Below are positions 7,643 through 14,585 of a DNA stretch of 15,799 nt, piece by piece (the stretch's first letter is position 1; the number at the start of each line of letters is the position of its first letter). The stretch comes from Opitutales bacterium. GTDB lineage: Bacteria > Verrucomicrobiota > Verrucomicrobiia > Opitutales > Opitutaceae. The translations under genes were made by a program, and so were the position numbers. The DNA lies in contig JAJFLS010000250.1 of NCBI GenBank assembly GCA_021772595.1, positions 1 to 15,799 on the forward strand, given 5' to 3'. A model generated the notes under the pieces. It saw only the letters and a program-made list of their open reading frames with translations, had not been told where the DNA came from and made no database searches.

Positions 7643-8527
7643 ATGAACGATTCCTCTTCTCCCTTCGCCAACCCTCCCGCGTTCCACTCCGACGATCTGC
7701 CGCCACGCGAACCGGAGGACGCCACCTTTCATGTCATCCCCATACCTTGGGAAACCAGCGTTTCATACGGCGACGGAACCGGCGACGGACCGAACGCAAT
7801 CCTCCACGCCTCCACACAGCTCGAAGCGTTCATCGATGGCGGCGTTCCTGGCAGAGCTGGAATCTACACGGCTCCGCCAATCGAATGCGATTCGAACGCT
7901 CCCGAAACGCTCGATCGAATTCGCGCGGCAACCGCCCAGACGCTGCAGATGGAAAAGATTCCGATCCTGCTCGGCGGCGAACACGCTCTGACTCTCGGCC
8001 CCATACTCGCAATCAAAGAACGAAACATTCCATTCGGAGTCGTACAATTCGATGCGCACGCCGATCTTCGAGATTCGTATCAGGGAAACAAGCACAGCCA
8101 TGCGTGCGTCATGAAGCGTATCGTCGACCTTGGAATTCCAATTTTCCAAATCGGCGTTCGGGCCCTTTCAGAAGCGGAACACGATTTCCGGCAATCCCGC
8201 AACATCGCCCACATCGACGCAGACGAAATCGCTCGCTCCGGATTCCCCGAAACGATTCTACCAGCCGATTTCCCGAAAAACATCTTTATCACCTTCGACG
8301 TCGATGGCCTGGATCCTTCGATTATGCCTAGCACCGGCACCCCCGAACCCGGCGGGCTCAACTGGTATCAAGCCATCGAAGGATTGCAAAACGCGATGAA
8401 AAGGCGAACAGTGATCGGTGCCGATGTCGTCGAGCTTGCCCCGATACCCGGATTCCATGCCCCCGACTTCACCGCCGCCAAACTCGTTTACAAGCTCATG
8501 GACCTGATCCTAAAAAATCGAAATTAG
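7643..8527 (+). CDS. speB: Agmatinase (ureohydrolase family)
   Basis: Agmatinase hydrolyses agmatine to putrescine and urea, using two Mn ions. The protein has 294 residues, usual for the arginase/agmatinase family. The metal ligands are visible: H114 in GGEHALTLG, D137, H139 and D141 in DAHAD, and D219 and D221 in TFDVDGLDP. The segment SHACVMKRI and the STGTPEPGGL loop also fit. It begins six bases after the decarboxylase stop and is the third gene of the polyamine operon. It would supply putrescine to the first two enzymes. The required arginine decarboxylase (speA) is not in the window. Arginase, guanidinobutyrase or formiminoglutamase are family alternatives, but the operon favours agmatine as substrate. 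Confidence 0.9.
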   Translation: MNDSSSPFANPPAFHSDDLPPREPEDATFHVIPIPWETSVSYGDGTGDGPNAILHASTQLEAFIDGGVPGRAGIYTAPPIECDSNAPETLDRIRAATAQTLQMEKIPILLGGEHALTLGPILAIKERNIPFGVVQFDAHADLRDSYQGNKHSHACVMKRIVDLGIPIFQIGVRALSEAEHDFRQSRNIAHIDADEIARSGFPETILPADFPKNIFITFDVDGLDPSIMPSTGTPEPGGLNWYQAIEGLQNAMKRRTVIGADVVELAPIPGFHAPDFTAAKLVYKLMDLILKNRN

Positions 8528-8566
8528 AGCATTCACACGTCACCCTGAATCGTAATCAATCATCAA

Positions 8567-8593
8567 CGAGTTACAAAATCCTCTGATAACTCG
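8567..8593. repeat. 7-base inverted repeat upstream of the peroxiredoxin-like gene
   Basis: CGAGTTA (8567-8573) and TAACTCG (8587-8593) are perfect inverted copies with a 13-base spacer, in the 83-base gap after speB. The spacing would suit an operator or a loose stem-loop. No T-tract follows, so a terminator is unlikely. The 8611 start has no Shine-Dalgarno sequence. Confidence 0.3.
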
Positions 8594-8610
8594 ACTAAAT
8601 CCTCACATTT

Positions 8611-9171
8611 ATGAAAAATACCATTCATCGAATCGCATGCATCCTCGCAATCACATTGGCTGTCGGAGCTTCCGCCAACACCGCCGATGAAGTTGCCCCT
8701 CTCCTAATCGGAGCCGAAACGCCGTCGGTCGTTCTGGCCGATCAACAAGGAAAAGCCACACCGCTAGACAGCGTTCTCGGAGGGAAGCCGTCCGTTGTCA
8801 TTTTCTACCGAGGCGGCTGGTGCCCCTTTTGCAATGCGCAACTTAGCGAGTTGGCTGCGATCGAAGGCGATCTCAATGCTCTCGGCTACCAAATCATAGC
8901 CATCAGCCCCGATGATCCCCAAGGCCTCAAGGACACGGATGACAAACACGGCCTTGGCTACAAACTGCTTTCCGACAGCGAGTCCAAAGCCATGGACGCC
9001 TTCGGAGTCGCCTACGACAACGAGCGCCGCGGTCGACTGCCCGTTCCCTCTGTCTTCCTGGTCGACGCTGAAAAGCGAATCAGCTTCCAGTACGTCAATC
9101 CGAACTACCGCTACCGCATCCCGGCAAAGCTCCTCATGGCCGCCGCCGAAGCGAGTCTGCCTTCGGAATAA
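8611..9171 (+). CDS. Exported peroxiredoxin-like protein (AhpC/TSA, thioredoxin fold)
   Basis: This 186-residue protein has a thioredoxin fold of the AhpC/TSA (peroxiredoxin-like) type. Residues 1-22 form a signal peptide with a likely cut after ASA, so it should act outside the cytoplasm. The mature part has IFYRGGWCPFCNAQLSEL with C71 and C74. In this subgroup CPFC replaces the PxxxTxxC active site of classical peroxiredoxins. VPSVFLVDAEKRI carries the cis-proline region of the fold (VPSVF), and SPDDP fits the family. It likely reduces peroxides or protein disulfides, possibly for envelope redox balance; the electron donor is unknown. It follows the polyamine operon on the same strand after 83 bases and could be read through from it, though no functional link is evident. 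Classification is firm and substrate is not. Confidence 0.88.
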   Translation: MKNTIHRIACILAITLAVGASANTADEVAPLLIGAETPSVVLADQQGKATPLDSVLGGKPSVVIFYRGGWCPFCNAQLSELAAIEGDLNALGYQIIAISPDDPQGLKDTDDKHGLGYKLLSDSESKAMDAFGVAYDNERRGRLPVPSVFLVDAEKRISFQYVNPNYRYRIPAKLLMAAAEASLPSE

Positions 9172-9204
9172 TCGACCGCTAACCGGCTCCCGCATCTGCG
9201 CAAA

Positions 9205-9235
9205 TTGACAAGAAAAGCGCAACTCGGAGCATATT
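9205..9235 (+). promoter_or_regulatory. Possible promoter of the DUF2868-DUF3482 operon
   Basis: A perfect TTGACA (9205-9210) is followed after 19 bases by CATATT (9230-9235), which matches four of six -10 positions. The spacer is longer than ideal. It lies just before the hairpin leader of the operon. Confidence 0.35.
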
Positions 9236-9252
9236 GAGAATGTACTCTAACG

Positions 9253-9283
9253 GCGTTAGGGGAGATAAATGCTCCCATAACGC
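9253..9283 (+). promoter_or_regulatory. Leader hairpin before the DUF2868 gene
   Basis: The 12-base arms GCGTTAGGGGAG (9253-9264) and CTCCCATAACGC (9272-9283) pair with one mismatch around a 7-base loop. The hairpin ends 18 bases before the ATG at 9302. There is no T-tract after it, so it is more likely an RNA element or operator than a terminator. Its left arm contains AGGGGAG, a strong Shine-Dalgarno sequence that pairing would hide. Confidence 0.5.
9269..9280 (+). other. Three-codon upstream ORF (M-L-P-stop)
   Basis: ATG CTC CCA TAA lies four bases after AGGGGAG and is in the same reading frame as the DUF2868 gene at 9302. The TAA is the only stop between this well-placed start and the downstream ATG, which itself has no Shine-Dalgarno sequence. 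It may be a regulatory minimal ORF, or a former start lost by a nonsense change. Confidence 0.3.
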
Positions 9284-9301
9284 TATCACGCGTGCGTCCC
9301 T

Positions 9302-10882
9302 ATGCCCTCCGAGATTCGAGATCCTTACTCAATTCCAAATAACCAAGCGACCGGTACCAACTGGTCGCTCGAGGACGTCATCGATTTCGAATACGCCGTA
9401 CGCTTGGAATCGCGCGATTCCCCGGAACGAATCGCCCAGCGAGACGAAGCTGTCCTAGCAAGCATCAAGTCCGGCCAGAAAAATCGAGCGATTCTCAAAG
9501 CGTGGCTCGAAACGATTCGCGCGGACCTATTCTCTCCGCTCTGGCAGCCTGGGTCCGCGTTCCGAGCAGCGAGCGCCGTCGCAAACCGAGCCATCGACGC
9601 GATCTCGCTTATCGCTGGAGCGACACTCGCCGTCTCCCTTCTCCGCTACCACGGAACCGAGCCCGTCAATGTCTCCGCGTTCATCGGGATTTTCATCATC
9701 CTTCAATTCGCCTTAGCCCTCTCTTCGGTCGTTCTGTTCCTCTATCCGTTCAAAGCCGGGCGCGAGCTGGGAGGCTTTCTCGGAATTCGATTGCTCAAAA
9801 CCCTCTTCGTTTTTCTGGTCTCCAACATCGCGCGCTACGCCGGATCGAAGATCGACGCGGCTCATCGCAACGCTCTCGAAGAAGCGACCGGAGACTTGCG
9901 AGGCATCTGGAGTCTCTACGGCCCGCTTTTCCGATGGAAGAGTTTCACCCGGATTCAAGAGTGGGCGCTCTCATTCAATTGCGGCGCGTTGCTCGCCGTC
10001 CTTCTAACCGTTCTGTTTTCCGATCGCGCCTTTGGCTGGCAAACAACCCTTCAACTAGATCCCGAATGGCTCCATAGCGCCGTTCGCGCGTCCGCCATTC
10101 CTTGGTCATGGCTCGCCGGCGAAGGCATCGGCTACCCCACCTTAGAAGAAATCTCCGGAAGCCGAATCGTCTTAAAAGACGGCATACGCGCATTGAGTTC
10201 CGAGAACCTCGTATCCTGGTGGCCCTACTTGTCGCTCGGCATCGTCTTCTACGGACTGTTTCCTCGATTCGCGTTCAACCTCTGGGGGCGACTGAAAAGC
10301 AATCGCTCCCTTAAAGCGCTTTCCTTTTCACACGCCGAAGCAAATCGAATCGCGGAACGCATTCGATCTTCCCACGTCCGATTCGAATCCAACTCCTCCC
10401 AGTCCTCCAACCGCGCCGATGCTCCCGATTTCCCCGAAACCGAATCTGACCCGAATCCCAATATTGGCGGACGTGCTCTATGTTTGATCGCGAGCGATCA
10501 ACACACAACTTTGCCAGACGGACTGCTCCAACGCGAACTCTCCAAATCCCTTAACACTTCGGCCGAGAATCTGGAATTCGCGTTTCTCGACGAGAACGAT
10601 AGAGCTGAGCCCGACCAAATCTCGCTAGAGCCAAATCAACCCGCCCAAATGGTCTCAATCGTATTCGACTCTTGGATGCCTCCTATCGAAGAAACGAAAC
10701 GGCTCATCAAGTCCGTCCGCAACCGGATCGGCCAAGACAAGAACCTAATCCTCGTGCTTTTCGGCCCGCCCAGAACCGATGGCGAAACGCAGCCGCCCGA
10801 AAACCAGGATGTCGCAATTTGGAGCGCGTTTGTTCGAAAGCTCGGCGACCCATATTGCTCCCTCAAATCGGCAAACGCATGA
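9302..10882 (+). CDS. DUF2868-type membrane protein
   Basis: This 526-residue protein looks like a DUF2868 family member. Its function is not established. The N-terminus (1-95) is soluble and includes the acidic WSLEDVIDFEYAVRLE. Four hydrophobic segments follow at about 97-115, 122-150, 218-243 and 305-328. The remaining 200 residues are soluble: a basic, then serine- and proline-rich linker, and a domain with alternating hydrophobic strands (VSIVFDSWMPP, NLILVLFGPP). The assignment rests on overall shape and on the next gene, a DUF3482 GTPase, a pairing known from proteobacteria such as Pseudomonas. The two genes overlap by ATGA, implying coupled translation and probably one complex. The start at 9302 has no Shine-Dalgarno sequence, and the frame upstream is closed by a TAA at 9278-9280. 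A leader hairpin precedes it. Confidence 0.75.
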   Translation: MPSEIRDPYSIPNNQATGTNWSLEDVIDFEYAVRLESRDSPERIAQRDEAVLASIKSGQKNRAILKAWLETIRADLFSPLWQPGSAFRAASAVANRAIDAISLIAGATLAVSLLRYHGTEPVNVSAFIGIFIILQFALALSSVVLFLYPFKAGRELGGFLGIRLLKTLFVFLVSNIARYAGSKIDAAHRNALEEATGDLRGIWSLYGPLFRWKSFTRIQEWALSFNCGALLAVLLTVLFSDRAFGWQTTLQLDPEWLHSAVRASAIPWSWLAGEGIGYPTLEEISGSRIVLKDGIRALSSENLVSWWPYLSLGIVFYGLFPRFAFNLWGRLKSNRSLKALSFSHAEANRIAERIRSSHVRFESNSSQSSNRADAPDFPETESDPNPNIGGRALCLIASDQHTTLPDGLLQRELSKSLNTSAENLEFAFLDENDRAEPDQISLEPNQPAQMVSIVFDSWMPPIEETKRLIKSVRNRIGQDKNLILVLFGPPRTDGETQPPENQDVAIWSAFVRKLGDPYCSLKSANA

Positions 10883-12282
10883 CGGATATAGCTACGCCAA
10901 CTTTCGCCATCGTCGGCCACCCGAATGAAGGAAAATCGTCAGTCGTTTCCACGCTCACGGAAAACGACCGCATACGAATCAGCTCCACGCCAGGAGAGAC
11001 CATCCGAAACGAACGCATCTCGTTAACGGTAGATGGAAAAGCGGTCGTCCAATTTGTGGATACTCCCGGGTTCCAAAATCCCTCGCAAACCCTAAGGTGG
11101 TTTCAACAGAACTCGACCGGTGAAACCAACGCGATCCAGGAATTCATTCGTCAATTCGCTTCAAACCCTGAATTCGATCACGATTGCGAGTTGCTCAAGC
11201 CCTTGCTGGAAGGAGCGGGCGTCTTATTCGTCGCCGACGGAACGCGGCCCATCGCCCAATCCGACCTCGCGGAAATGGAAATCCTCCGACTGATCGGCTG
11301 TCCACGGATGGCGGTGATCAACGTGAAATCCGAAAACCAAGACCGCGTTGCCGAATGGAAAACCGCTTTCCGCAAAAGCTTCAACGCGATCCGAATATTC
11401 GACGCGTGCAAAGCGGATTTTCAAAACCGTATCGAACTGCTAGAAGCGCTCAAAAGCATCGAACAAGATTGGACTCCCCAACTACAGCAATCGATCGACG
11501 CGCTTCTTAAAGACCGCGATCGCAAACGATCGCGAACGGTTGAGATTCTTTTCGAGGCGCTCGAAAAATCCATTGTATTCAGTAAATCGAGACTGCTATC
11601 AAATGAAAGCGACATCGACCGAGTTAAAGCTGATCTCGAAAGGGATTTCTCCAAGGATCTGAAATCCATCGAACAGCACTCATGGGAAAGCATGCTTCGT
11701 CTGTTCGGGCACACTCGATTAACAGTCAGTCTTCCCGACCAGTCGATCCTCTCGGAAGATCTGTTTTCAGAGCAAACCTGGCAAGCCCTCGGATTGACTC
11801 GCAAACAGCTCGCCATCGCCGCCGCAGGCTTGGGCGCTGGCATCGGAGCCGGACTTGATCTAGCGTTCGGAGGAATCGCCTTCGGCGTCTTTACGGCAAC
11901 CGCCGCTGCAGCCGGAGCGGGCGCCGCGTTTTTCAAGGGCCGAGAACTCGCGAGGCTGAAAGTGAAGCGTATTCCGTTGGGCGGATACAAAGTATCGGTC
12001 GGCCCCAACCAGAACGAGCAATTCCCTTATGTCCTGCTAGACCGCGCTTTTCTCTACTACCAGCACATTTCGACTCGAGCCCACGCGCGACAGGAAACGC
12101 ACCAGTCGCTAGCGGACGAATCCGACAAATCCGGCGTTTGCTCGCAATGGAGGAACGAGCAGCGCTCCCTCTGCGCGAAAGTGTTCAGGGCGATTAAGGA
12201 CCGGAAACGAGAATCCCTCGAAAGTCTCCGAGGCCCTTTCAGCGAACTTCTTAAGGAGAGTCTGATTGAGCTGGAACTGTAG
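10879..12282 (+). CDS. GTPase-like protein with DUF3482 C-terminal region
   Basis: This is a 467-residue TRAFAC-class GTPase-like protein. It has the P-loop GHPNEGKSS (G13-S21), a G2-type threonine in STPGET, and DTPG at 61-64 (G3). The expected NKxD at G4 is replaced by INVKSENQD (N148), so guanine specificity is uncertain. After a basic, charged helical region, a glycine/alanine-rich hydrophobic stretch at about 310-352 could insert in a membrane, as in other DUF3482 proteins. The C-terminus is polar, with cysteines at about 421 and 433. I chose the ATG at 10879, which overlaps the previous stop as ATGA and puts the P-loop at residue 13; the open frame further upstream is shadow sequence. 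It probably works with the DUF2868 protein at the inner membrane. The process served is unknown. Confidence 0.82.
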   Translation: MTDIATPTFAIVGHPNEGKSSVVSTLTENDRIRISSTPGETIRNERISLTVDGKAVVQFVDTPGFQNPSQTLRWFQQNSTGETNAIQEFIRQFASNPEFDHDCELLKPLLEGAGVLFVADGTRPIAQSDLAEMEILRLIGCPRMAVINVKSENQDRVAEWKTAFRKSFNAIRIFDACKADFQNRIELLEALKSIEQDWTPQLQQSIDALLKDRDRKRSRTVEILFEALEKSIVFSKSRLLSNESDIDRVKADLERDFSKDLKSIEQHSWESMLRLFGHTRLTVSLPDQSILSEDLFSEQTWQALGLTRKQLAIAAAGLGAGIGAGLDLAFGGIAFGVFTATAAAAGAGAAFFKGRELARLKVKRIPLGGYKVSVGPNQNEQFPYVLLDRAFLYYQHISTRAHARQETHQSLADESDKSGVCSQWRNEQRSLCAKVFRAIKDRKRESLESLRGPFSELLKESLIELEL

Positions 12283-12326
12283 ACGCGGTCGTTGACCGCG
12301 TACGCGACCAGCGGTCGCGTCTACAG
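12277..12326. repeat. REP-like inverted pair of hairpins between convergent genes
   Basis: Two 25-base units meet head to head. The outer 11 bases, CTGTAGACGCG (12277-12287) and CGCGTCTACAG (12316-12326), are perfect inverted copies. Each unit also folds alone: ACGCGGTC-GTT-GACCGCGT (12283-12301) and ACGCGACC-AGC-GGTCGCGT (12302-12320), with 8-base stems. The units differ at stem positions, but in both halves of the stem, so pairing is kept. The element overlaps the stop codon of the DUF3482 gene and ends eight bases before the stop of the minus-strand ATPase gene. It resembles REP/BIME-type elements and could terminate or protect both transcripts. I see no transposase here. Confidence 0.7.
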
Positions 12327-12333
12327 TGCAGAA

Positions 12334-14046
12334 TTACAAATCGATCGGAACCGTCGCGAGCGCCTCGGGCAATGTGGACAAGCCGTCCTTAACCTTGAGG
12401 AGACTGTCTTGGTGGAGCGTTTTCATTCCGCCGGCCATCGCGATTTTCTTGATTTGCGACGTTTCATTTCCACGATTGATTCCGTCGATGAGCTTGTCAT
12501 CTGTCGTCATCAATTCATGAATACCGATACGGCCTTTGAATCCTGTGTTGTTGCAGCGAGGACAACCTTTCGGGTTGTGCTTAAAGATGGTGCCGCTCCA
12601 ATCTATACCGTTTTTAAGGACTTCCTTCTCTCGGCCTTCTGGCTCGTATTGAATGCGACAGGTCTTGCAAACGCGACGCATCAGTCGCTGAGCGCATACG
12701 CACAGGAGCGATGAGGAGATCATGAACGGCTCGATATCCATGTCGGTCAGTCGAGCGATCGTGCCGGGGGCATCGTTCGTGTGCAAAGTGCTGAGAAGCA
12801 AGTGGCCCGTGAGCGCCGCTTCGACCGCGATGTTGGCGGTTTCCTTATCGCGGATTTCCCCAACGAGAATGATATCGGGATCCTGACGCAAGAAAGCACG
12901 GAGCGCTTTGGCAAATGTCAGTCCGATATGGCGATTCATTTGCATCTGATTGATGCCATGAAGCGTGTACTCGATCGGATCCTCGGCTGTGCGAATCACT
13001 AGCGCAGGATTGCTGATTTCGTTCAACGCGGAGTAGAGCGTCATCGACTTTCCCGAACCCGTGGGCCCGCAGTGCAGAATCATTCCGTACGGCTGCTTGA
13101 TGACTTCCCGGTACCGGCGGAGGTTTTCTTCCGCGTAGCCAAGCGCCGGCAGCGGCATCGTGGACTTCTGCTTGTCGAGAATACGCATTACGATGCCCTC
13201 GCCATGATTCAAGGGGGCGGTCGAAACACGCAAATCGATGTCGATGTTCTTCTTGGTGAATTGCTTGAAAATGATTCGACCATCCTGCGGCATGCGTCGC
13301 TCCGCGATGTCGAGATTCGCCATGATCTTAAAGCGCGCGATCAGCGAACCTGTCACTTTAGGCGGAAGCTTGAGCTTCTCTTGGCAGACGCCGTCGATCC
13401 GGTAGCGGACGATCAACTCCTTTTCCTGCGGCTCAAGATGAATATCGCTCGCTCCTAGATAGAACGCGTCTTCGACGATACGGTTGGCCAGCTGGATAAT
13501 CGGAGCCGAATCTTCATCGTCCAGATCCTCGTCATCGCCGTCTTCTCCCGTACCAAATTCGATCCCGATGGACTCGACCACATCGTCGAACTGCGTCTCG
13601 CTGGTTTTGTTTACGTCCTGATTGAGGACTTCCTTGATGTCGCGTTCGGGACTGAGAAGAGGTATGACCTGCTTGCCGCTGATCTCGGTTATCTTTCGGG
13701 AAATGGTCAGCTCGAACGGATTCGAGAACGCGACGACGATGTAGTTTCCGACATTGCTAACCGGAACGACGCCGTGCTTTTCGCAAAATTCCTGCTCGAG
13801 GATCTCCCAAGTGCCTTTATTTATGGCGAGGCGCTTTATGTTAAACGGGGCGACGTCATAGGCGCTCGCCTTGGCGACATTGAGCTGGTGAAGCGTTATC
13901 TGGTAGTCTCCCAGAAGCAGCTCGTCGAATTCGTTTCCGTTCAGCTCCCCATCGATGGCCACCAGTTCTTCGCCCTGGGTATCATCGAGGTAGGAAAGGG
14001 ATTTCAGGTGATCGACGATCGCCGATTGTAGTCTTCCGAGCGCCAT
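12334..14046 (-). CDS. GspE/PulE/PilB-type secretion or pilus assembly ATPase
   Basis: This hexameric cytoplasmic ATPase drives type IV pilus extension or type II secretion. It has 570 residues, a full family length. Residues 1-155 form an N-terminal MshEN/GspE_N-like region. An acidic linker (about 164-181, rich in D and E) joins it to the ATPase core. The core carries GASDIHLEP, the Walker A motif GPTGSGKS (327-334), the Asp box TAEDPIEY, the Walker B region LVGEIRD (E397) and the His box LSTLHTNDAP. Four cysteines (460, 463, 495, 498) in CKTC and CPRC form the zinc site of the PilB/GspE extension ATPases, which the retraction ATPase PilT lacks. The gene starts five bases after the stop of the related small gene upstream. 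Pilus and secretion versions cannot be separated without the partner genes, none of which is visible. Confidence 0.93.
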   Translation of the reverse strand: MALGRLQSAIVDHLKSLSYLDDTQGEELVAIDGELNGNEFDELLLGDYQITLHQLNVAKASAYDVAPFNIKRLAINKGTWEILEQEFCEKHGVVPVSNVGNYIVVAFSNPFELTISRKITEISGKQVIPLLSPERDIKEVLNQDVNKTSETQFDDVVESIGIEFGTGEDGDDEDLDDEDSAPIIQLANRIVEDAFYLGASDIHLEPQEKELIVRYRIDGVCQEKLKLPPKVTGSLIARFKIMANLDIAERRMPQDGRIIFKQFTKKNIDIDLRVSTAPLNHGEGIVMRILDKQKSTMPLPALGYAEENLRRYREVIKQPYGMILHCGPTGSGKSMTLYSALNEISNPALVIRTAEDPIEYTLHGINQMQMNRHIGLTFAKALRAFLRQDPDIILVGEIRDKETANIAVEAALTGHLLLSTLHTNDAPGTIARLTDMDIEPFMISSSLLCVCAQRLMRRVCKTCRIQYEPEGREKEVLKNGIDWSGTIFKHNPKGCPRCNNTGFKGRIGIHELMTTDDKLIDGINRGNETSQIKKIAMAGGMKTLHQDSLLKVKDGLSTLPEALATVPIDL

Positions 14047-14051
14047 AGCTT

Positions 14052-14564
14052 TTAGTTCGAGCCTGCAAGAGCAGAGTTAGCGGCTTCTGATTCGAATGTC
14101 TCCAAAAAGTCGGATATGGACTCAACCGTGGCAGCGTACCAAATCACTTTGCCGCGAATCTTGTCTTCCCAGTATTTGCGAACTGCAGGACTCAGATAAT
14201 AAGCGGTAGCCAAGTAGCGAGTATCTTCGACGTGGTCGAAAGGAACCGTCAGAGTCGCCCAGCATTCGTCTACCTTCAGAGGCTTGCTAAGCTCCTCCGG
14301 ATAATCGATGTTTCGAATGTCGATGAGACCCAGCCCGTGTTCCTCGACGAGCTTCTCGAGCAGCCCATTCTCGTCGAGGCACTGCTTTTCGTTCACGAGG
14401 ATCGAAAGCAGGCTCACTTGAGTGGAATCCGATTTCGAGGACATCAGCTCCAGCAAACGCTCGTTCGCCTCGTCTAGATCGTCGATCGAGACAATGCCTT
14501 GCTCTACCAAGCTCGCTCCGAGGAGGCGGTTGGCTCGCATAATAAGTGGCTTGAGACTGGCCAT
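14052..14564 (-). CDS. Free-standing GspE/PilB N-terminal-domain-like protein
   Basis: This 170-residue protein has no ATPase motifs, but its layout follows the N-terminal (MshEN/GSPII_E_N) domain of GspE/PilB ATPases. It has a first helical motif LGASLVEQGIVSIDDLDEA (about 15-33), a second unit VSLLSILVNEKQCLDENGLLEKL with EHGLGLIDI, and a final part with ATLTVPF and a C-terminal helix. In the family this domain couples the ATPase to the membrane platform, or binds cyclic di-GMP in MshE. The gene sits directly upstream of the full ATPase, five bases apart, so the two products probably act together. I call the resemblance from pattern only; remote similarity should be treated as moderate. An alternative is a conserved Opitutia protein of unrelated fold. 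The start has no clear Shine-Dalgarno sequence. Confidence 0.65.
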   Translation of the reverse strand: MASLKPLIMRANRLLGASLVEQGIVSIDDLDEANERLLELMSSKSDSTQVSLLSILVNEKQCLDENGLLEKLVEEHGLGLIDIRNIDYPEELSKPLKVDECWATLTVPFDHVEDTRYLATAYYLSPAVRKYWEDKIRGKVIWYAATVESISDFLETFESEAANSALAGSN

Positions 14565-14585
14565 TGTTGGTTCTGAGGGTTTGGG

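Noticed and set aside
7078..8331. 417-codon plus-strand open frame spanning nspC and speB
   Set aside because: Its arginine-rich, low-complexity translation is an alternate-frame shadow of two identified enzymes.
10484..10501. Inverted repeat TTGATCGC-GA-GCGATCAA inside the DUF2868 gene
   Set aside because: It lies in coding sequence, has a 2-base loop, and GATCG strings are common in this DNA, so chance is the simpler explanation.
10672..10878. 69-residue N-terminal extension of the DUF3482 GTPase
   Set aside because: It is the shifted frame of the DUF2868 gene; the ATGA overlap at 10879 gives a P-loop at the expected position.
11515..11534. Inverted repeat CGCGATCG-CAAA-CGATCGCG inside the DUF3482 gene
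   Set aside because: It encodes a charged DRDRKRSRT-type segment and fits the general abundance of CGATCG; no regulatory context is visible.
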